Shown: piece after piece, positions 35,077-44,578 of the stretch | Layout: each line of letters begins with the position of its first letter | Position numbering within the stretch: the stretch's first letter is position 1 | DNA from: Metabacillus niabensis | GTDB lineage: Bacteria; Bacillota; Bacilli; Bacillales; Bacillaceae | Assembly (NCBI RefSeq): GCF_020524345.1 | Contig: NZ_JAIVLH010000017.1 | Location: 1 to 64,000 of the forward strand | Length of the DNA: 64,000 nucleotides | Reading direction: 5' to 3' | The notes under the pieces: generated by a model | The model's input: the letters and a program-made list of their open reading frames with translations, nothing else | What the model was told of the DNA's origin: nothing | The model's database searches: none | Program-made: the position numbers and the translations under genes

Positions 35077-36831
35077 ATGCTGAGAGAAGCTATTTATCAT
35101 CGTCCGGGAGATCAATTTGCTTACCCTACTCGTAATGGGACTTTTCAAATTCAACTTCGAACAAAGCATCAAGATGTTAACTCCGTCAATCTTCTATTTG
35201 GAGATCCATTTGAATTTGATAAGGGGCATTGGAAGTCTACATCATCACAAATGTTGCATAGTGGTACAGATGGATTATTTGATTACTGGTCCGTTACTAT
35301 TTTCCCTCCTCAAAAGCGTCTTAGGTATGCCTTTCATTTACAAAGCACTGAGTCGGAGCTCTTTTTCACTGAAAAAGGATTTACCGATCATGTTCATGAA
35401 GATTTTTCTGCCTATTTTTGCTTGCCTTACTACCATCGATCAGATGCCTTTAAAGCACCTGAATGGGTAAAAAATACAGTCTGGTATCAAATTTTTCCAG
35501 ATCGATTTGCAAATGGAGATTCATCAAATGATCCTGCAGGAACATTAGCATGGAACAGTATAGAACCTGCCTCAGACTCTATTTTTGGAGGTGATTTAAA
35601 AGGTGTCCTTCAGCATCTGGAATATTTAGTAGACTTGGGAATCAACGGAATTTACTTTACTCCGCTCTTTCGGGCTTATTCAAATCATAAATATGATACG
35701 GTGGATTATTTCGAAATTGATCCGCAATTTGGAAGCATACAGGATTTGAAGGATGTTGTTAAGGAGTGCCATGCAAGAGGCATTCGTGTCATGCTTGATG
35801 CGGTTTTTAATCATTGTGGGCAGGACTTTCCTCCGTTTCAAGATGTGTTGCAACATGGAGAAGCTTCACAATATAAGGATTGGTTTCATCTAAGCTTTTC
35901 ACCAACTGGTGACATACAGTATGAAACCTTTTCCTTCGAAAAATCAATGCCAAAGTTGAACACTCAACATCCTGAGGTTCGTAAACTTTTATTTGATGTT
36001 GGGCAATTTTGGATAAGAGCATGTCATATCGATGGATGGAGGTTGGATGTCGCGAATGAGGTTGACCATCAATTTTGGAAAGATTTTCGTCAGGTGATAA
36101 AGCATGATCACCCTGATGTGTATCTAGTTGGAGAAGTATGGCACGATGCGATGCCATGGCTTGACGGTGATCAATTTGATGCTGTGATGAATTATCCTTT
36201 CGCACAACTTCTTCACCAATTTTTCGCATATAATGTGATAAATGTTGAGCAATTTACTAAGTCATTACAACACTATTTACACCAATATCCAAAACCTGTT
36301 TATCATACTTTATTTAATATGGTAGGAAGCCATGATACACCAAGAATCGTAAACCTTGCGAAGATGAATAAGCAAAAAGTTAAGCTGTTATCCGTTTTTC
36401 AGTTTAGCTTCTATGGTTCCCCTTCGATTTACTATGGAGATGAAATCAGCTTAACTGGAGATCAGGATCCCGGATGCAGAAAGTGTATGGAATGGGATAC
36501 TTCAAGACAGGATCAGGACATGCTATCATTCATGAAAAGATTGATTCACCTGCGAAAGCAATATCCTGTCCTCGGAAATGACGGTGAATTCCAGCTCTTA
36601 TCTTATGATATCAACCAAAATTCCATTTGTTTTCAAAGAGAAAATACCACACATCTAGTTATTGTTGTCCTAAATAATCATCCAGAAAAGCAAACCATTT
36701 TGCTTCCGTTACAACTTAAAGACTGTACGATTTTTGATCTTTGGCTCTCTAAAGAATTTGCTGCACATTCCGATCAGCTTTCTGTCACACTTGATGGTTA
36801 CGACTTTGCCCTTTTGCTTATTAAGAAATAG
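35077..36831 (+). CDS. Cyclomaltodextrinase/neopullulanase-type GH13 enzyme
   Basis: A 584-residue cytoplasmic GH13_20-type enzyme without signal peptide. An N-terminal beta-sandwich domain (about 1-125) precedes the barrel, as in maltogenic amylases and cyclomaltodextrinases. All catalytic regions are intact: DAVFNH, GWRLDVANE (nucleophile Asp), VGEVWH (acid/base Glu) and GSHDTPR. It should cleave cyclodextrins and maltodextrins after uptake. AAAGGAG precedes the ATG. No transporter or phosphorylase is adjacent. An AraC regulator converges on it with an 8-bp gap and no visible terminator between. Confidence 0.9.
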   Translation: MLREAIYHRPGDQFAYPTRNGTFQIQLRTKHQDVNSVNLLFGDPFEFDKGHWKSTSSQMLHSGTDGLFDYWSVTIFPPQKRLRYAFHLQSTESELFFTEKGFTDHVHEDFSAYFCLPYYHRSDAFKAPEWVKNTVWYQIFPDRFANGDSSNDPAGTLAWNSIEPASDSIFGGDLKGVLQHLEYLVDLGINGIYFTPLFRAYSNHKYDTVDYFEIDPQFGSIQDLKDVVKECHARGIRVMLDAVFNHCGQDFPPFQDVLQHGEASQYKDWFHLSFSPTGDIQYETFSFEKSMPKLNTQHPEVRKLLFDVGQFWIRACHIDGWRLDVANEVDHQFWKDFRQVIKHDHPDVYLVGEVWHDAMPWLDGDQFDAVMNYPFAQLLHQFFAYNVINVEQFTKSLQHYLHQYPKPVYHTLFNMVGSHDTPRIVNLAKMNKQKVKLLSVFQFSFYGSPSIYYGDEISLTGDQDPGCRKCMEWDTSRQDQDMLSFMKRLIHLRKQYPVLGNDGEFQLLSYDINQNSICFQRENTTHLVIVVLNNHPEKQTILLPLQLKDCTIFDLWLSKEFAAHSDQLSVTLDGYDFALLLIKK

Positions 36832-36839
36832 CTATCTTG

Positions 36840-37700
36840 TTATCTCCTTAGAATGACCTTACGATATTCAATTGGTGTGAGACCTTCCATTTTCTTAAAT
36901 AGTTTTGAAAAGTAAGTGGAATCCAAAATCCCCACTTCTTTTGAGATATTAGCGATCTTTTGATCTGTAGTAGCTAACAATCTTTTTGCTTGATTCATCC
37001 GATATCTATTTAAATAATGATTTGGCGTCTCACCAACAATTTTTTGCATACAACGAGTAATATAATCCGGGTGAAAATGGATAGCATTTGCGAGATCCTC
37101 CATTTTTACCTCATCTCTGTAATGTGCTTGAATATAAGCTACCACTTCTTCTACTACCTTTTCGGCAGCAGAAGGGATTTTGCATGCTTCCTTTTGAAGG
37201 TGCAAAAGAAACTCCTGAAAAAACAATTGCTGTCTTAATTGATAATCAGGTGTTTGATGATCAACATGTAATATTTGGTGAAAAATGGTTTCTACAAAGC
37301 TTGTATTCTCTATTTCCCCATAACATGGAATAGACAGCCTGTAAGAAGGAGGGTGTTCATAATCTCCTTCAGATTCATGAATATCTGCCCAATTTGTAAT
37401 CCCTTCTTCAACAATTTCATAGTTTGTAGGAATCATAAAATGAAACCAATAATATTCAGATTTCACCTGACAGCCTTTATGACCGAAATGTTCAAAGCCT
37501 GGAAGTAAAATGATATATTGGCCCTTGCCAATTGAGTAAGGAATACGATCTTCTGTTAGATATAATTCCCCTGATTTTACATATATCAAGTCAAGCACCG
37601 TAAAGGTACGACGAAAATGTTTTTTATCCTTTTCAAAAACAGCATATCCTCCTTTAATCAAGGTTGGAAAAGCCGGTACCTGAAACTGTATATGTGACAA
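36840..37700 (-). CDS. AraC family transcriptional regulator
   Basis: A 286-residue regulator with an N-terminal cupin-like sugar-sensing domain (LDLIYVKSGELYLTEDRIPYSIGKGQYIILLPG, about 35-68) and a C-terminal pair of helix-turn-helix motifs (MEDLANAIHFHPDYITRCMQ, then IANISKEVGILDSTYFSKLFK). The GLTPIEYRK end is classical. It starts at TTG 37700 with GAGGA nine bases upstream. It ends only 8 bp from the maltodextrin enzyme gene, which is a plausible target, though the convergent arrangement leaves this open. Confidence 0.9.
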   Translation of the reverse strand: MSHIQFQVPAFPTLIKGGYAVFEKDKKHFRRTFTVLDLIYVKSGELYLTEDRIPYSIGKGQYIILLPGFEHFGHKGCQVKSEYYWFHFMIPTNYEIVEEGITNWADIHESEGDYEHPPSYRLSIPCYGEIENTSFVETIFHQILHVDHQTPDYQLRQQLFFQEFLLHLQKEACKIPSAAEKVVEEVVAYIQAHYRDEVKMEDLANAIHFHPDYITRCMQKIVGETPNHYLNRYRMNQAKRLLATTDQKIANISKEVGILDSTYFSKLFKKMEGLTPIEYRKVILRR

Positions 37701-37821
37701 GCCGCATCATCCTCTAAGTCGTATTTCTCCAAATTATATCGTAATCTTCTCTTTCTATTATACTGCAATCTATGTAAACTTATTAAGTATTATCGACATG
37801 TAGTAAAGGAGGTAGATGAAA

Positions 37822-39180
37822 ATGTCTACTTTAAGACAAGATCGTAAAATGACATTATTTGCATTAACTTGGCCCATCTTTATTGAAATCATGCTTCATA
37901 TGTTAATGGGAAATGCTGATACATTGATGCTCAGTCAATATTCTGATAATTCTGTAGCTGCTGTTGGTGTTTCCAATCAAATCTTATTTCTCTTAATCGT
38001 GATGTTTGGGTTTATTGCAACAGGAACAACCATTCTTGTTGCTCAATATATAGGTGGAAATCAGTACAAAAATGCGAAAGAGATATCATCTGTTTCTCTT
38101 TCGGCAAATCTTTTATTTAGTATCCTCATTAGTGTTGTGATCGTCATTGCAAGTGAAGATATCCTGCAATTGATGAATTTACCACAGGAGCTAAGGCCTG
38201 AAGCAACTTTTTATTTACAGGTTGTTGGAGGATTTTCTTTTCTTCAAGCTTTAATTATGACTGCTGGCGCCATTCTTAAAAGCCATGGATATACGAAAGA
38301 TTCTATGTACCTGACGATCGGGATGAATTTGATTAACGTGATCGGAAACTATTTATTTATTTTTGGACCATTTGGTATTCCAGTGTTAGGTGTTCAAGGT
38401 GTTGCAATCTCAACAGTTGTATCCCGTTTTATTGGGTTACTCGTTATCCTTTATATTTTAAAGCAACGTGTTCATTTTACTCTCAATCTAAAAGACTTGT
38501 TCAAATTGCCGGCACACCATATTAAAAAGCTTCTTCATATCGGTATCCCGACTGCCGGTGAACAATTGTCATATAATACATCACAAATGGTGATTACCTT
38601 CTTCATCACCATGATTGGAACAGAGGCATTAACAACAAAAGTATATGCCCAAAATCTCATGATGCTCATTTTATTGTTCAGTTCAGCCGTAAGTCAGGGG
38701 ACACAAATTTTAATCGGCTATATGGTGGGCGCAAAAGAATATGATCATGCATACAAAAGATGCTTACAAAGCCTGCATTATGGGATCGTTATTTCCACAC
38801 TGATGGCGATCGTCTTTACTTTATTCTCTGATCAATTGCTTGGCATCTTTACATCAAATGAAAGAATTCTGGAAGTTGGCGGGACTTTAATCTTGCTCAC
38901 CATCTTACTTGAGCCTGGAAGAGCATTTAATATGATTATTATCGGATCTTTAAGAGCAGCGGGAGATATTCGATTCCCTACCTATATAGGAATTCTCTCA
39001 ATGTGGGGTGTTAGTGTTCCAATCGCCTATGTGCTGGGCATTCATTTTGACCTTGGTCTTATCGGAGTATGGATTGCCTTTATAACTGACGAATGGGTAA
39101 GAGGAATTATTATGTATTACCGCTGGAAATCAAAGGCATGGCAGGGAAAACGATTTTCTCAGGAAGCAATTGTTTCGTAA
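37822..39180 (+). CDS. MATE family multidrug/Na+ antiporter
   Basis: A 452-residue MATE transporter with about twelve membrane helices in two halves. TWPIFIEIMLHMLMGNADTLMLSQYSD near the N-terminus and GIPTAGEQLSYNTSQM near the start of the second half are typical. It probably exports cationic compounds using Na+ or H+. ATG 37822 is chosen because AAGGAGG lies nine bases away, whereas ATG 37816 would be only three bases from it. It is divergent from the AraC gene and has its own strong terminator. Confidence 0.92.
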   Translation: MSTLRQDRKMTLFALTWPIFIEIMLHMLMGNADTLMLSQYSDNSVAAVGVSNQILFLLIVMFGFIATGTTILVAQYIGGNQYKNAKEISSVSLSANLLFSILISVVIVIASEDILQLMNLPQELRPEATFYLQVVGGFSFLQALIMTAGAILKSHGYTKDSMYLTIGMNLINVIGNYLFIFGPFGIPVLGVQGVAISTVVSRFIGLLVILYILKQRVHFTLNLKDLFKLPAHHIKKLLHIGIPTAGEQLSYNTSQMVITFFITMIGTEALTTKVYAQNLMMLILLFSSAVSQGTQILIGYMVGAKEYDHAYKRCLQSLHYGIVISTLMAIVFTLFSDQLLGIFTSNERILEVGGTLILLTILLEPGRAFNMIIIGSLRAAGDIRFPTYIGILSMWGVSVPIAYVLGIHFDLGLIGVWIAFITDEWVRGIIMYYRWKSKAWQGKRFSQEAIVS

Positions 39181-39189
39181 GCAGTAATA

Positions 39190-39247
39190 AAGGCCAGATC
39201 CTCGATCTCACAATTTTATGTGTGAGCCAAGGATCTGACCTTTTTTT
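39190..39247 (+). terminator. Intrinsic terminator after the MATE gene
   Basis: A long stem made of AGG-C-CAGATCCT and AGGATCTG-ACCT with an inner CTCACA/TGTGAG, followed by seven T. Confidence 0.9.
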
Positions 39248-39270
39248 CTATCTATATTTCTCTTAATCTC

Positions 39271-41121
39271 TTATCTTTCATCAATATCAATTGAATAGCT
39301 GTCAAACCATACATGAATTTGCGCCAAATGGGCTAGAAGCTGTGGACCTGACATTAATTGGCCAAACCATGGAACCTGGAATGCCTTCCCCTCTGTTTCA
39401 ATTATATCGTTGAGCTTTTGCTTGTTGAGAAGTTCATGCAATATGGAATCCTTCCCATCCACAAGCGATAGCAGCCAATTTTTCACTAATCTCGTATACT
39501 CAGGGTTATGTGTTTTCGGATAAGGACTTTTCTTCCGATAGAGTACCTCATTTGGCAAAATTCCTTCTAATGCTTTTCGAAGAATGCCTTTTTCACGGTC
39601 ACCATACATTTTCATGTCCCAAGGAATATTCCATACATACTCAACAAGACGATGATCGGCAAATGGTACACGAACCTCCAAGCTTGCCCCCATACTCATT
39701 CGATCTTTTCGATCCAATAAATTTGTCATAAACCAATGTATATTTAAATAAAAGAGTTGCCGTCTTTTTGCTTCAATTTCTGATTCACCTTCAAGCAATG
39801 GTGTTTCATTCAATGTTTCCTGATGTCGAGCCTGAACATATTCATGTAATTGTAATTTATTTTGCCATTCAGGTTTTAATAATGACATTCTTTCATCTGT
39901 TGAACGCATCCACGGAAAGCCGGAACTGGCTAAATCTTCAGGTCGGTGAAACCATGGATATCCACCAAAAATTTCATCTGCACATTCACCTGATAAACCT
40001 ACAACAAAGTCATTTTTTATTTCACGGCAAAACCAAAGCAATGATGAATCAACATCAGCCATACCCGGAAGGTCACGGACAGATGTAGCTTCGATGAGAT
40101 GGTCCACTAACTCTTGTTGAGTAATGACACAACGATGGTGTACGGTATTGAATTCGTCACTCATTTTTTGAATCCATGGGCCATCCGAGTTTGGCTGAAA
40201 CTCATTAGCCTTAAAAAACTTCTCATTATCCTCATAATCTATTGAATACGTATGAAGCTGCCCCTTCCCTTCTTTCCTGTAATGTTCGGCAGCAATTGCT
40301 GTAATAGCACTGGAATCCACCCCGCCTGAAAGGAATGTACAAAGGGGAACATCTGAAACCAGTTGTCTGGTTACTGCATCCGTAAATAAAGAGCGTACCT
40401 TTTCTGATGTTTCTTCTACAGAATCTTCATGTGGTTTACTTTCAACATCCCAATAGCGCCATTTTTTCAAGCCGTTTTTCGTATATATTAATGCATGTGC
40501 CGGACGGAGCTCATCAATGCCTTTAAATACACCTACACCTGGTGTACGAGCCGGACCAACGCCAAATATTTCTGATAAACCTGTTTTATCTAATCTCGCC
40601 GAAACCGATGGATGTGCCAGGATTGCTTTAAGCTCTGAGCCAAAAAGAAGTGATCCATTTTCTTCCTTGTAAAATAAAGGTTTAACCCCTAGTCGATCTC
40701 TTCCAATAAAAAGTTTTTCCTTTGATGTATCCCAAACTGCAAAAGCAAAAATCCCATTTAATCGATGGACACATTCTTCTTCCCATTCTATATATGATTG
40801 GAGGAGCACCTCTGTATCAGAATGTCCTTTAAATGTGTACCCCTTTGCAAGTAGTTCTCTCCGAATATCCTCTGTATTATAAAGCTCTCCATTATAGCAA
40901 ATGGTATAAGTATGACCATTCTTTGTTCTTGTCATTGGCTGAATACCACCAGCCGGATCAACAACGACTAAACGCTTGTGACCGAACAGCACATGGTCTT
41001 CTCCCCAAATATTTGTATCGTCTGGTCCCCTTTTGGATAAAGTTTCTGCCATCTTTTTAATGGTTTCTCTTTCCGTGCGTATATGTCCCTTAAAGTTAAC
41101 CCACCCTGTGATTCCACACAT
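39271..41121 (-). CDS. asnO: Asparagine synthetase (glutamine-hydrolysing), AsnO type
   Basis: A 616-residue class II glutamine amidotransferase. Catalytic Cys2 is in MCGITGWV. The N-terminal domain (about 1-210) carries the ELYN and GHSDTEV motifs. The synthetase domain has the P-loop FLSGGVDSS near residue 265 and DRKDRMSMGASLEVRVPF near 485. It converts aspartate to asparagine with glutamine and ATP. B. subtilis AsnO has nearly this length, lies in the same order next to yisN, and is linked to sporulation. AGGGAGATG stands upstream of the ATG. Confidence 0.94.
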   Translation of the reverse strand: MCGITGWVNFKGHIRTERETIKKMAETLSKRGPDDTNIWGEDHVLFGHKRLVVVDPAGGIQPMTRTKNGHTYTICYNGELYNTEDIRRELLAKGYTFKGHSDTEVLLQSYIEWEEECVHRLNGIFAFAVWDTSKEKLFIGRDRLGVKPLFYKEENGSLLFGSELKAILAHPSVSARLDKTGLSEIFGVGPARTPGVGVFKGIDELRPAHALIYTKNGLKKWRYWDVESKPHEDSVEETSEKVRSLFTDAVTRQLVSDVPLCTFLSGGVDSSAITAIAAEHYRKEGKGQLHTYSIDYEDNEKFFKANEFQPNSDGPWIQKMSDEFNTVHHRCVITQQELVDHLIEATSVRDLPGMADVDSSLLWFCREIKNDFVVGLSGECADEIFGGYPWFHRPEDLASSGFPWMRSTDERMSLLKPEWQNKLQLHEYVQARHQETLNETPLLEGESEIEAKRRQLFYLNIHWFMTNLLDRKDRMSMGASLEVRVPFADHRLVEYVWNIPWDMKMYGDREKGILRKALEGILPNEVLYRKKSPYPKTHNPEYTRLVKNWLLSLVDGKDSILHELLNKQKLNDIIETEGKAFQVPWFGQLMSGPQLLAHLAQIHVWFDSYSIDIDER

Positions 41122-41337
41122 TTACATATCATCTCCCTCACCTATTTACAATCCCATGTTATATATTCTCACGCCAATTACTCCAACAGGTGTACCTAGT
41201 CTATGCCCATGGCATAACAATGTTGAATTGTCCTAATCAAAATATCCATGCATAAACTTACTCACTTTTGTCTAAAACGAGTAACAACACAAAATCTATT
41301 ACAATACTCGTGTCAGAATGATTTGGAGGTAAATATC

Positions 41338-41898
41338 ATGTTTCCATTAAAACGGACAGATCTGCTATTAAACCAAAAACGTTCGTATTTAACCGGACTG
41401 ATCGAAGTAGCGAATGATCAGTACGTCATTTATGATGATATGAATGATGAGCTTCTTTTATTAGATGAGATTAATAATTCCCATATAGAAATTTTGGAAT
41501 CTACTGGGTGGAAAACCGGGGTATGGATAGGTTTGGGTAAGATTAAAACAAATACGGGGACTTATTCAGTTAATAATGGTGATACGGTTCGCGTACGAAA
41601 AAAACTACCGGTTGCACTGGACGAAATGCTGAAGGAACTACAAGATGAGACATTTGTCAGGTTAATTAAGCAAATTAACTCACTTGGCTTCTCACCTTAT
41701 GATTGTATTTATTCATATAACCAATTATTATTTCTTGAAAATCGCGTTCATAAAAAAGGGGTATCTTTTTATCAGCTGGACAATGAAGAAAGCATACTAG
41801 GAATTCAACATCACTTTGAAAGAGGGGTTCACTCCTCAGATAGGCTGGAAATAACAACAAGCCTTGGAGAGAGAAGATTGGTTTGCAGTAAGTTTTAA
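41338..41898 (+). CDS. yisN: DUF2777-like protein (YisN)
   Basis: A 186-residue soluble protein beginning MFPLKRTDLLLNQKRSYLTG, with no membrane segment or signal. Its place beside asnO and yisL matches B. subtilis yisN, and the sequence fits my memory of DUF2777, so the name rests mainly on synteny. Function is unknown. The start at 41338 is fixed by TTTGGAGGTAAATATC. The frame stays open 90 bp further upstream without a ribosome site. It converges with yisL onto a shared terminator. Confidence 0.72.
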   Translation: MFPLKRTDLLLNQKRSYLTGLIEVANDQYVIYDDMNDELLLLDEINNSHIEILESTGWKTGVWIGLGKIKTNTGTYSVNNGDTVRVRKKLPVALDEMLKELQDETFVRLIKQINSLGFSPYDCIYSYNQLLFLENRVHKKGVSFYQLDNEESILGIQHHFERGVHSSDRLEITTSLGERRLVCSKF

Positions 41899-41904
41899 AG
41901 CATA

Positions 41905-41940
41905 AAAAAATGCCTACTCCTAAGAGAAGGCATTTTTTTT
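41905..41940. terminator. Bidirectional terminator between yisN and yisL
   Basis: AAAAAATGCCT-A-CTC, loop CTAA, GAG-A-AGGCATTTTTTTT. Runs of A on one side and T on the other serve both converging genes. Confidence 0.92.
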
Positions 41941-42298
41941 ACGAAAAGCTCCAGATTCCTAATGGTAAACGCATACCCAATAAAATCGTAAGAATCACAA
42001 CAATCACAAATTGAATCCAAAATACTCTTGTCGGCTTACCTTTTTTCAAGCGGACTAATACCATTTCCATTGCTCCAATGGTCCACACACCCAAGATCAT
42101 TTTCGCAATGTATTCGCCATCTATCTTATAAATAGCTGATACAAGCAAACCACCTGTCACAATAATTAAAATGTAAAATAATCTTAGAACCATATGTACA
42201 ATTTTAGACGGTTTTTCTTTTCCAGACTTATACAGCGAGTGTGCGACAAAGAATAAAATAATCGCAACAACCCAGGTTGTTATGTGTGCATGTGTCAT
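41939..42298 (-). CDS. yisL: YisL family membrane protein (DUF1516)
   Basis: A 119-residue protein with four membrane helices and short loops, beginning MTHAHITTWVVAIILFFVAH. It matches the DUF1516/YisL family of unknown function. AAGGAGG precedes the ATG. In this order (yisN-yisL-yisK) it keeps the B. subtilis neighbourhood. The 213-bp space to yisK contains a shortened copy of the hairpin element. Confidence 0.88.
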   Translation of the reverse strand: MTHAHITTWVVAIILFFVAHSLYKSGKEKPSKIVHMVLRLFYILIIVTGGLLVSAIYKIDGEYIAKMILGVWTIGAMEMVLVRLKKGKPTRVFWIQFVIVVILTILLGMRLPLGIWSFS

Positions 42299-42400
42299 AT
42301 TTTTTCCTCCTTAAACTGATCACAGACAACCCTATTTTAGCATGATTTGCTGCAAATATTAAAAAATAAACATGAAAAGAATGAACTTCCTGTGACAAAG

Positions 42401-42458
42401 AAAAGCGCAAGCGCCTTGATCAAACGAAGGTAGGCATAAGTCGCTCGAGCTAGACACC
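42401..42458 (+). repeat. Hairpin element, copy 4, internally deleted
   Basis: Retains the head AAAAGCGCAAGCGCCTTGAT and the tail CGAGCTAGACACCGACACTA but lacks most of the apical hairpin. It lies between the minus-strand genes yisL and yisK, oriented as the other copies. Confidence 0.75.
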
Positions 42459-42511
42459 GACACTAGGTACAGAAACCTTATAAAAATCTATTGATCGACT
42501 TTCTCATTTCC

Positions 42512-43414
42512 TTACCCTGACACCGTATTGCGTAATGTTCCGATTCCCTCAACCTCAATTTCTATCACATCACCCTGTTGTAGAAATTTAGGCGGCTTAA
42601 ATCCTTTTCCTACTCCAGCAGGAGTTCCTGTTGCGATGATATCTCCCGGCTCTAATGTTGTTCCTTGTGAAATTGTTGAAATGATATGCTCAATTGAAAA
42701 AATCATATCTTTTGTATGACCATCTTGTCTTATTTCATCATTCACTTTTGTTTTTATGGTAAGATCATATGGATTTGAGATTGCAGATTTATGAACTAAG
42801 TACGGACCAATTGGACAAGATGTGTCTAAGCTTTTGCCCAATAGAAATTGCTTATGCTGTGCTTGTAAATTTCGCGCTGTAATATCATTAACAATCGTAT
42901 AGCCAAATACATAGTCCATTGCTTCAGCCTCGCCAATACGCTTCCCCTTTTTGCCTATTACAATCGCTAGTTCACCCTCGTAATCAAGTTCAGTTGTGAT
43001 ATGGGAATGTGGATCAATTTCTTGTTCATGACCGATGACGGTCGTCGGTGCCTTTGAAAAAAGCATCACATGCTTCGGTATATCTTCTTCCGTTCCCATT
43101 TCAATCGCATGCTCCCGATAATTCTTTCCTACACAGAATATGTTTTTTGCCGGCCTTGGTATGGGAGCTAAAATAGTCACATCAGATATCGAATATACAT
43201 AGCTTTCCACCCTTTCTGCATCCTTTAACTTATCGACGATTTGCTTAACATTTTGAACAAATTTATCACCTAAACCAACACATTCGACTAATGTATTTGG
43301 AAAAGAGTTCATTTCAAAGATTACCTGTTCCGCTTTATGAATGTCGATTATTTTTTCTTCATGTAATAAACCAACAAAGGGCTCATTATGTATAATAGCT
43401 GTCACAAATTTCAC
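42512..43414 (-). CDS. yisK: Fumarylacetoacetate hydrolase family protein (YisK, oxaloacetate decarboxylase type)
   Basis: A 300-residue FAH-superfamily enzyme. Metal and substrate motifs are present: CVGKNYREHAIEMG near 100, LDYEGELAIVIGKKGKRI with two acidic ligands, GYTIVNDITARNLQ, and GTPAGVGKGFKPPKFL near the C-terminus. B. subtilis YisK decarboxylates oxaloacetate and associates with the Mbl cytoskeleton; the same is inferred here. It starts at GTG 43414 with GGGAGG upstream. It is divergent from yisI. Confidence 0.9.
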   Translation of the reverse strand: MKFVTAIIHNEPFVGLLHEEKIIDIHKAEQVIFEMNSFPNTLVECVGLGDKFVQNVKQIVDKLKDAERVESYVYSISDVTILAPIPRPAKNIFCVGKNYREHAIEMGTEEDIPKHVMLFSKAPTTVIGHEQEIDPHSHITTELDYEGELAIVIGKKGKRIGEAEAMDYVFGYTIVNDITARNLQAQHKQFLLGKSLDTSCPIGPYLVHKSAISNPYDLTIKTKVNDEIRQDGHTKDMIFSIEHIISTISQGTTLEPGDIIATGTPAGVGKGFKPPKFLQQGDVIEIEVEGIGTLRNTVSG

Positions 43415-43653
43415 TGTTTTTCCTCCCTCATTCGTTCGTGCTATAACAAAGCTTTTTATTTTTACCTTCCCTTTTTCCTTTTATGTTCAGATTTCGTTAT
43501 GTTCTATATTCGCTATAATGAAGAGGATTTCCTTTTGTAAATTTTTGTATAATTTTAGGATATTTTATCAATTATACGCTTTTCATTATGTAAACATTGT
43601 ATAATATTCTTGTCCAATACTCATAGAAATTAGCGAAATGGAGAATATCATAT

Positions 43654-43827
43654 ATGCCAGTGAATGAAATTGAACATAAGAGACAGCAATTAATTAAAAC
43701 AGCTCTACATTATGGAATTAATTCAACTAAAACCATTCAGTGCAGTCAAGAGTTAGACTTATTGATTCTACAAGAAATAAAAGGACTTAACAAAGAAACA
43801 TTAAAAGAGAATTCCCGAAATGCTTAA
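43654..43827 (+). CDS. yisI: Spo0E-like sporulation regulator (YisI)
   Basis: A 57-residue helical-hairpin protein of the Spo0E phosphatase family. The signature CSQELDLLI (residues 30-38) contains the SQELD core that docks on phosphorylated Spo0A. Relatives dephosphorylate Spo0A and delay sporulation. GGAGAATATC precedes the ATG, and a TATAAT at 43600-43605 may be the -10. It lies between yisK and gerP, as in B. subtilis. Confidence 0.9.
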   Translation: MPVNEIEHKRQQLIKTALHYGINSTKTIQCSQELDLLILQEIKGLNKETLKENSRNA

Positions 43828-43907
43828 CAATGAAGTCCAATGTTTCCCTTCCAACTTATCATGATCGATAACGATCTCTTCAACACGTATTTTTCTCTCC
43901 ATTGTTC

Positions 43908-43935
43908 ACACCCTCTCCACCTTCTTCATATTCTA
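43908..43935 (+). promoter_or_regulatory. Candidate SigK promoter of gerP
   Basis: AC (43908-43909), 17 bp and CATATTCTA (43927-43935) match the mother-cell SigK consensus AC-N16/17-CATANNNTA exactly. It lies 65 bp before gerPA. SigK control is established for gerP in Bacillus. Confidence 0.65.
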
Positions 43936-43999
43936 AAACTAGGTAATTGTCACAATTGTTCTCTCTTGTTTTTCATTTTCAAGCCAAAGGATGTTAAAA

Positions 44000-44221
44000 A
44001 TGCCAGCTATTGTAGGAGCTTTTAAGGTAAATAGTGTAGGAACAAGCAGCATTGTGCATGTTGGAGATGTTATTACCATTTCTCCTCATAGTGAGGTTAA
44101 AACATTTGCAGGTGCAGGTTCATTTAATACAGGTGATGGATTGAACATATACAATCAAAACTCAGTTACTAATACGTATGATAATGATGTTGTTGACCAG
44201 CCACTCACCGGAAACTTCTAA
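44000..44221 (+). CDS. gerPA: Spore germination protein GerPA
   Basis: A 73-residue protein beginning [14 protein letters not shown]. It contains the GerP-type motif with [12 protein letters not shown] and a Gly/Asn-rich tail. GerP proteins are made in the mother cell, localise to the spore coat and ease germinant passage to the receptors. AAAGGATG precedes ATG 44000. A frame extension to 43991 has no better site. It is closely similar to GerPF at the other end of the cluster. Confidence 0.9.
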   Translation: MPAIVGAFKVNSVGTSSIVHVGDVITISPHSEVKTFAGAGSFNTGDGLNIYNQNSVTNTYDNDVVDQPLTGNF

Positions 44222-44257
44222 CCCAGTCATAACCTTCAACACAAAGGAAGTGTAATG

Positions 44258-44497
44258 ATGAATTTTTATATTAATCAATCAATCTGTATTAATTACCTTC
44301 GAGTAGATGCAGTTAGTAACTCTTCGGTATTGCAGATTGGGAGTGCAGGCATGATTAAGCCTTTATCAAATTTGTATAATACCGGCGGTTTTTATCAACC
44401 GGCACCTCAAATTGAAACAGCAACGCCAACAGGTGTTCAATCACCTTCCACTAATGGTCTTGTTGTCCCATTAACCTCGCCGTCTTCCGCATCATAA
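44258..44497 (+). CDS. gerPB: Spore germination protein GerPB
   Basis: A 79-residue protein with the family segment VSNSSVLQIGSAGMIKPLSNLYNTGG, and a low-complexity Pro/Thr/Ser tail. Two adjacent ATG codons exist. The second (44258) is seven bases from AAAGGAAG and is preferred; the first, at 44255, would add one Met. It follows gerPA by 36 bp. Confidence 0.9.
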   Translation: MNFYINQSICINYLRVDAVSNSSVLQIGSAGMIKPLSNLYNTGGFYQPAPQIETATPTGVQSPSTNGLVVPLTSPSSAS

Positions 44498-44578
44498 ATG
44501 TTCTAGGCATTCACCCATTTTTCATTGTGTGCATACACTATGTGTAACAACTGTTGAGCGAGAAACAAAGGTGGGTGA

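Noticed and set aside
41122-41337. T-box leader for asnO
   Set aside because: No T-box conserved bulge or specifier stem was found, and only a short spacer with a ribosome site is present.
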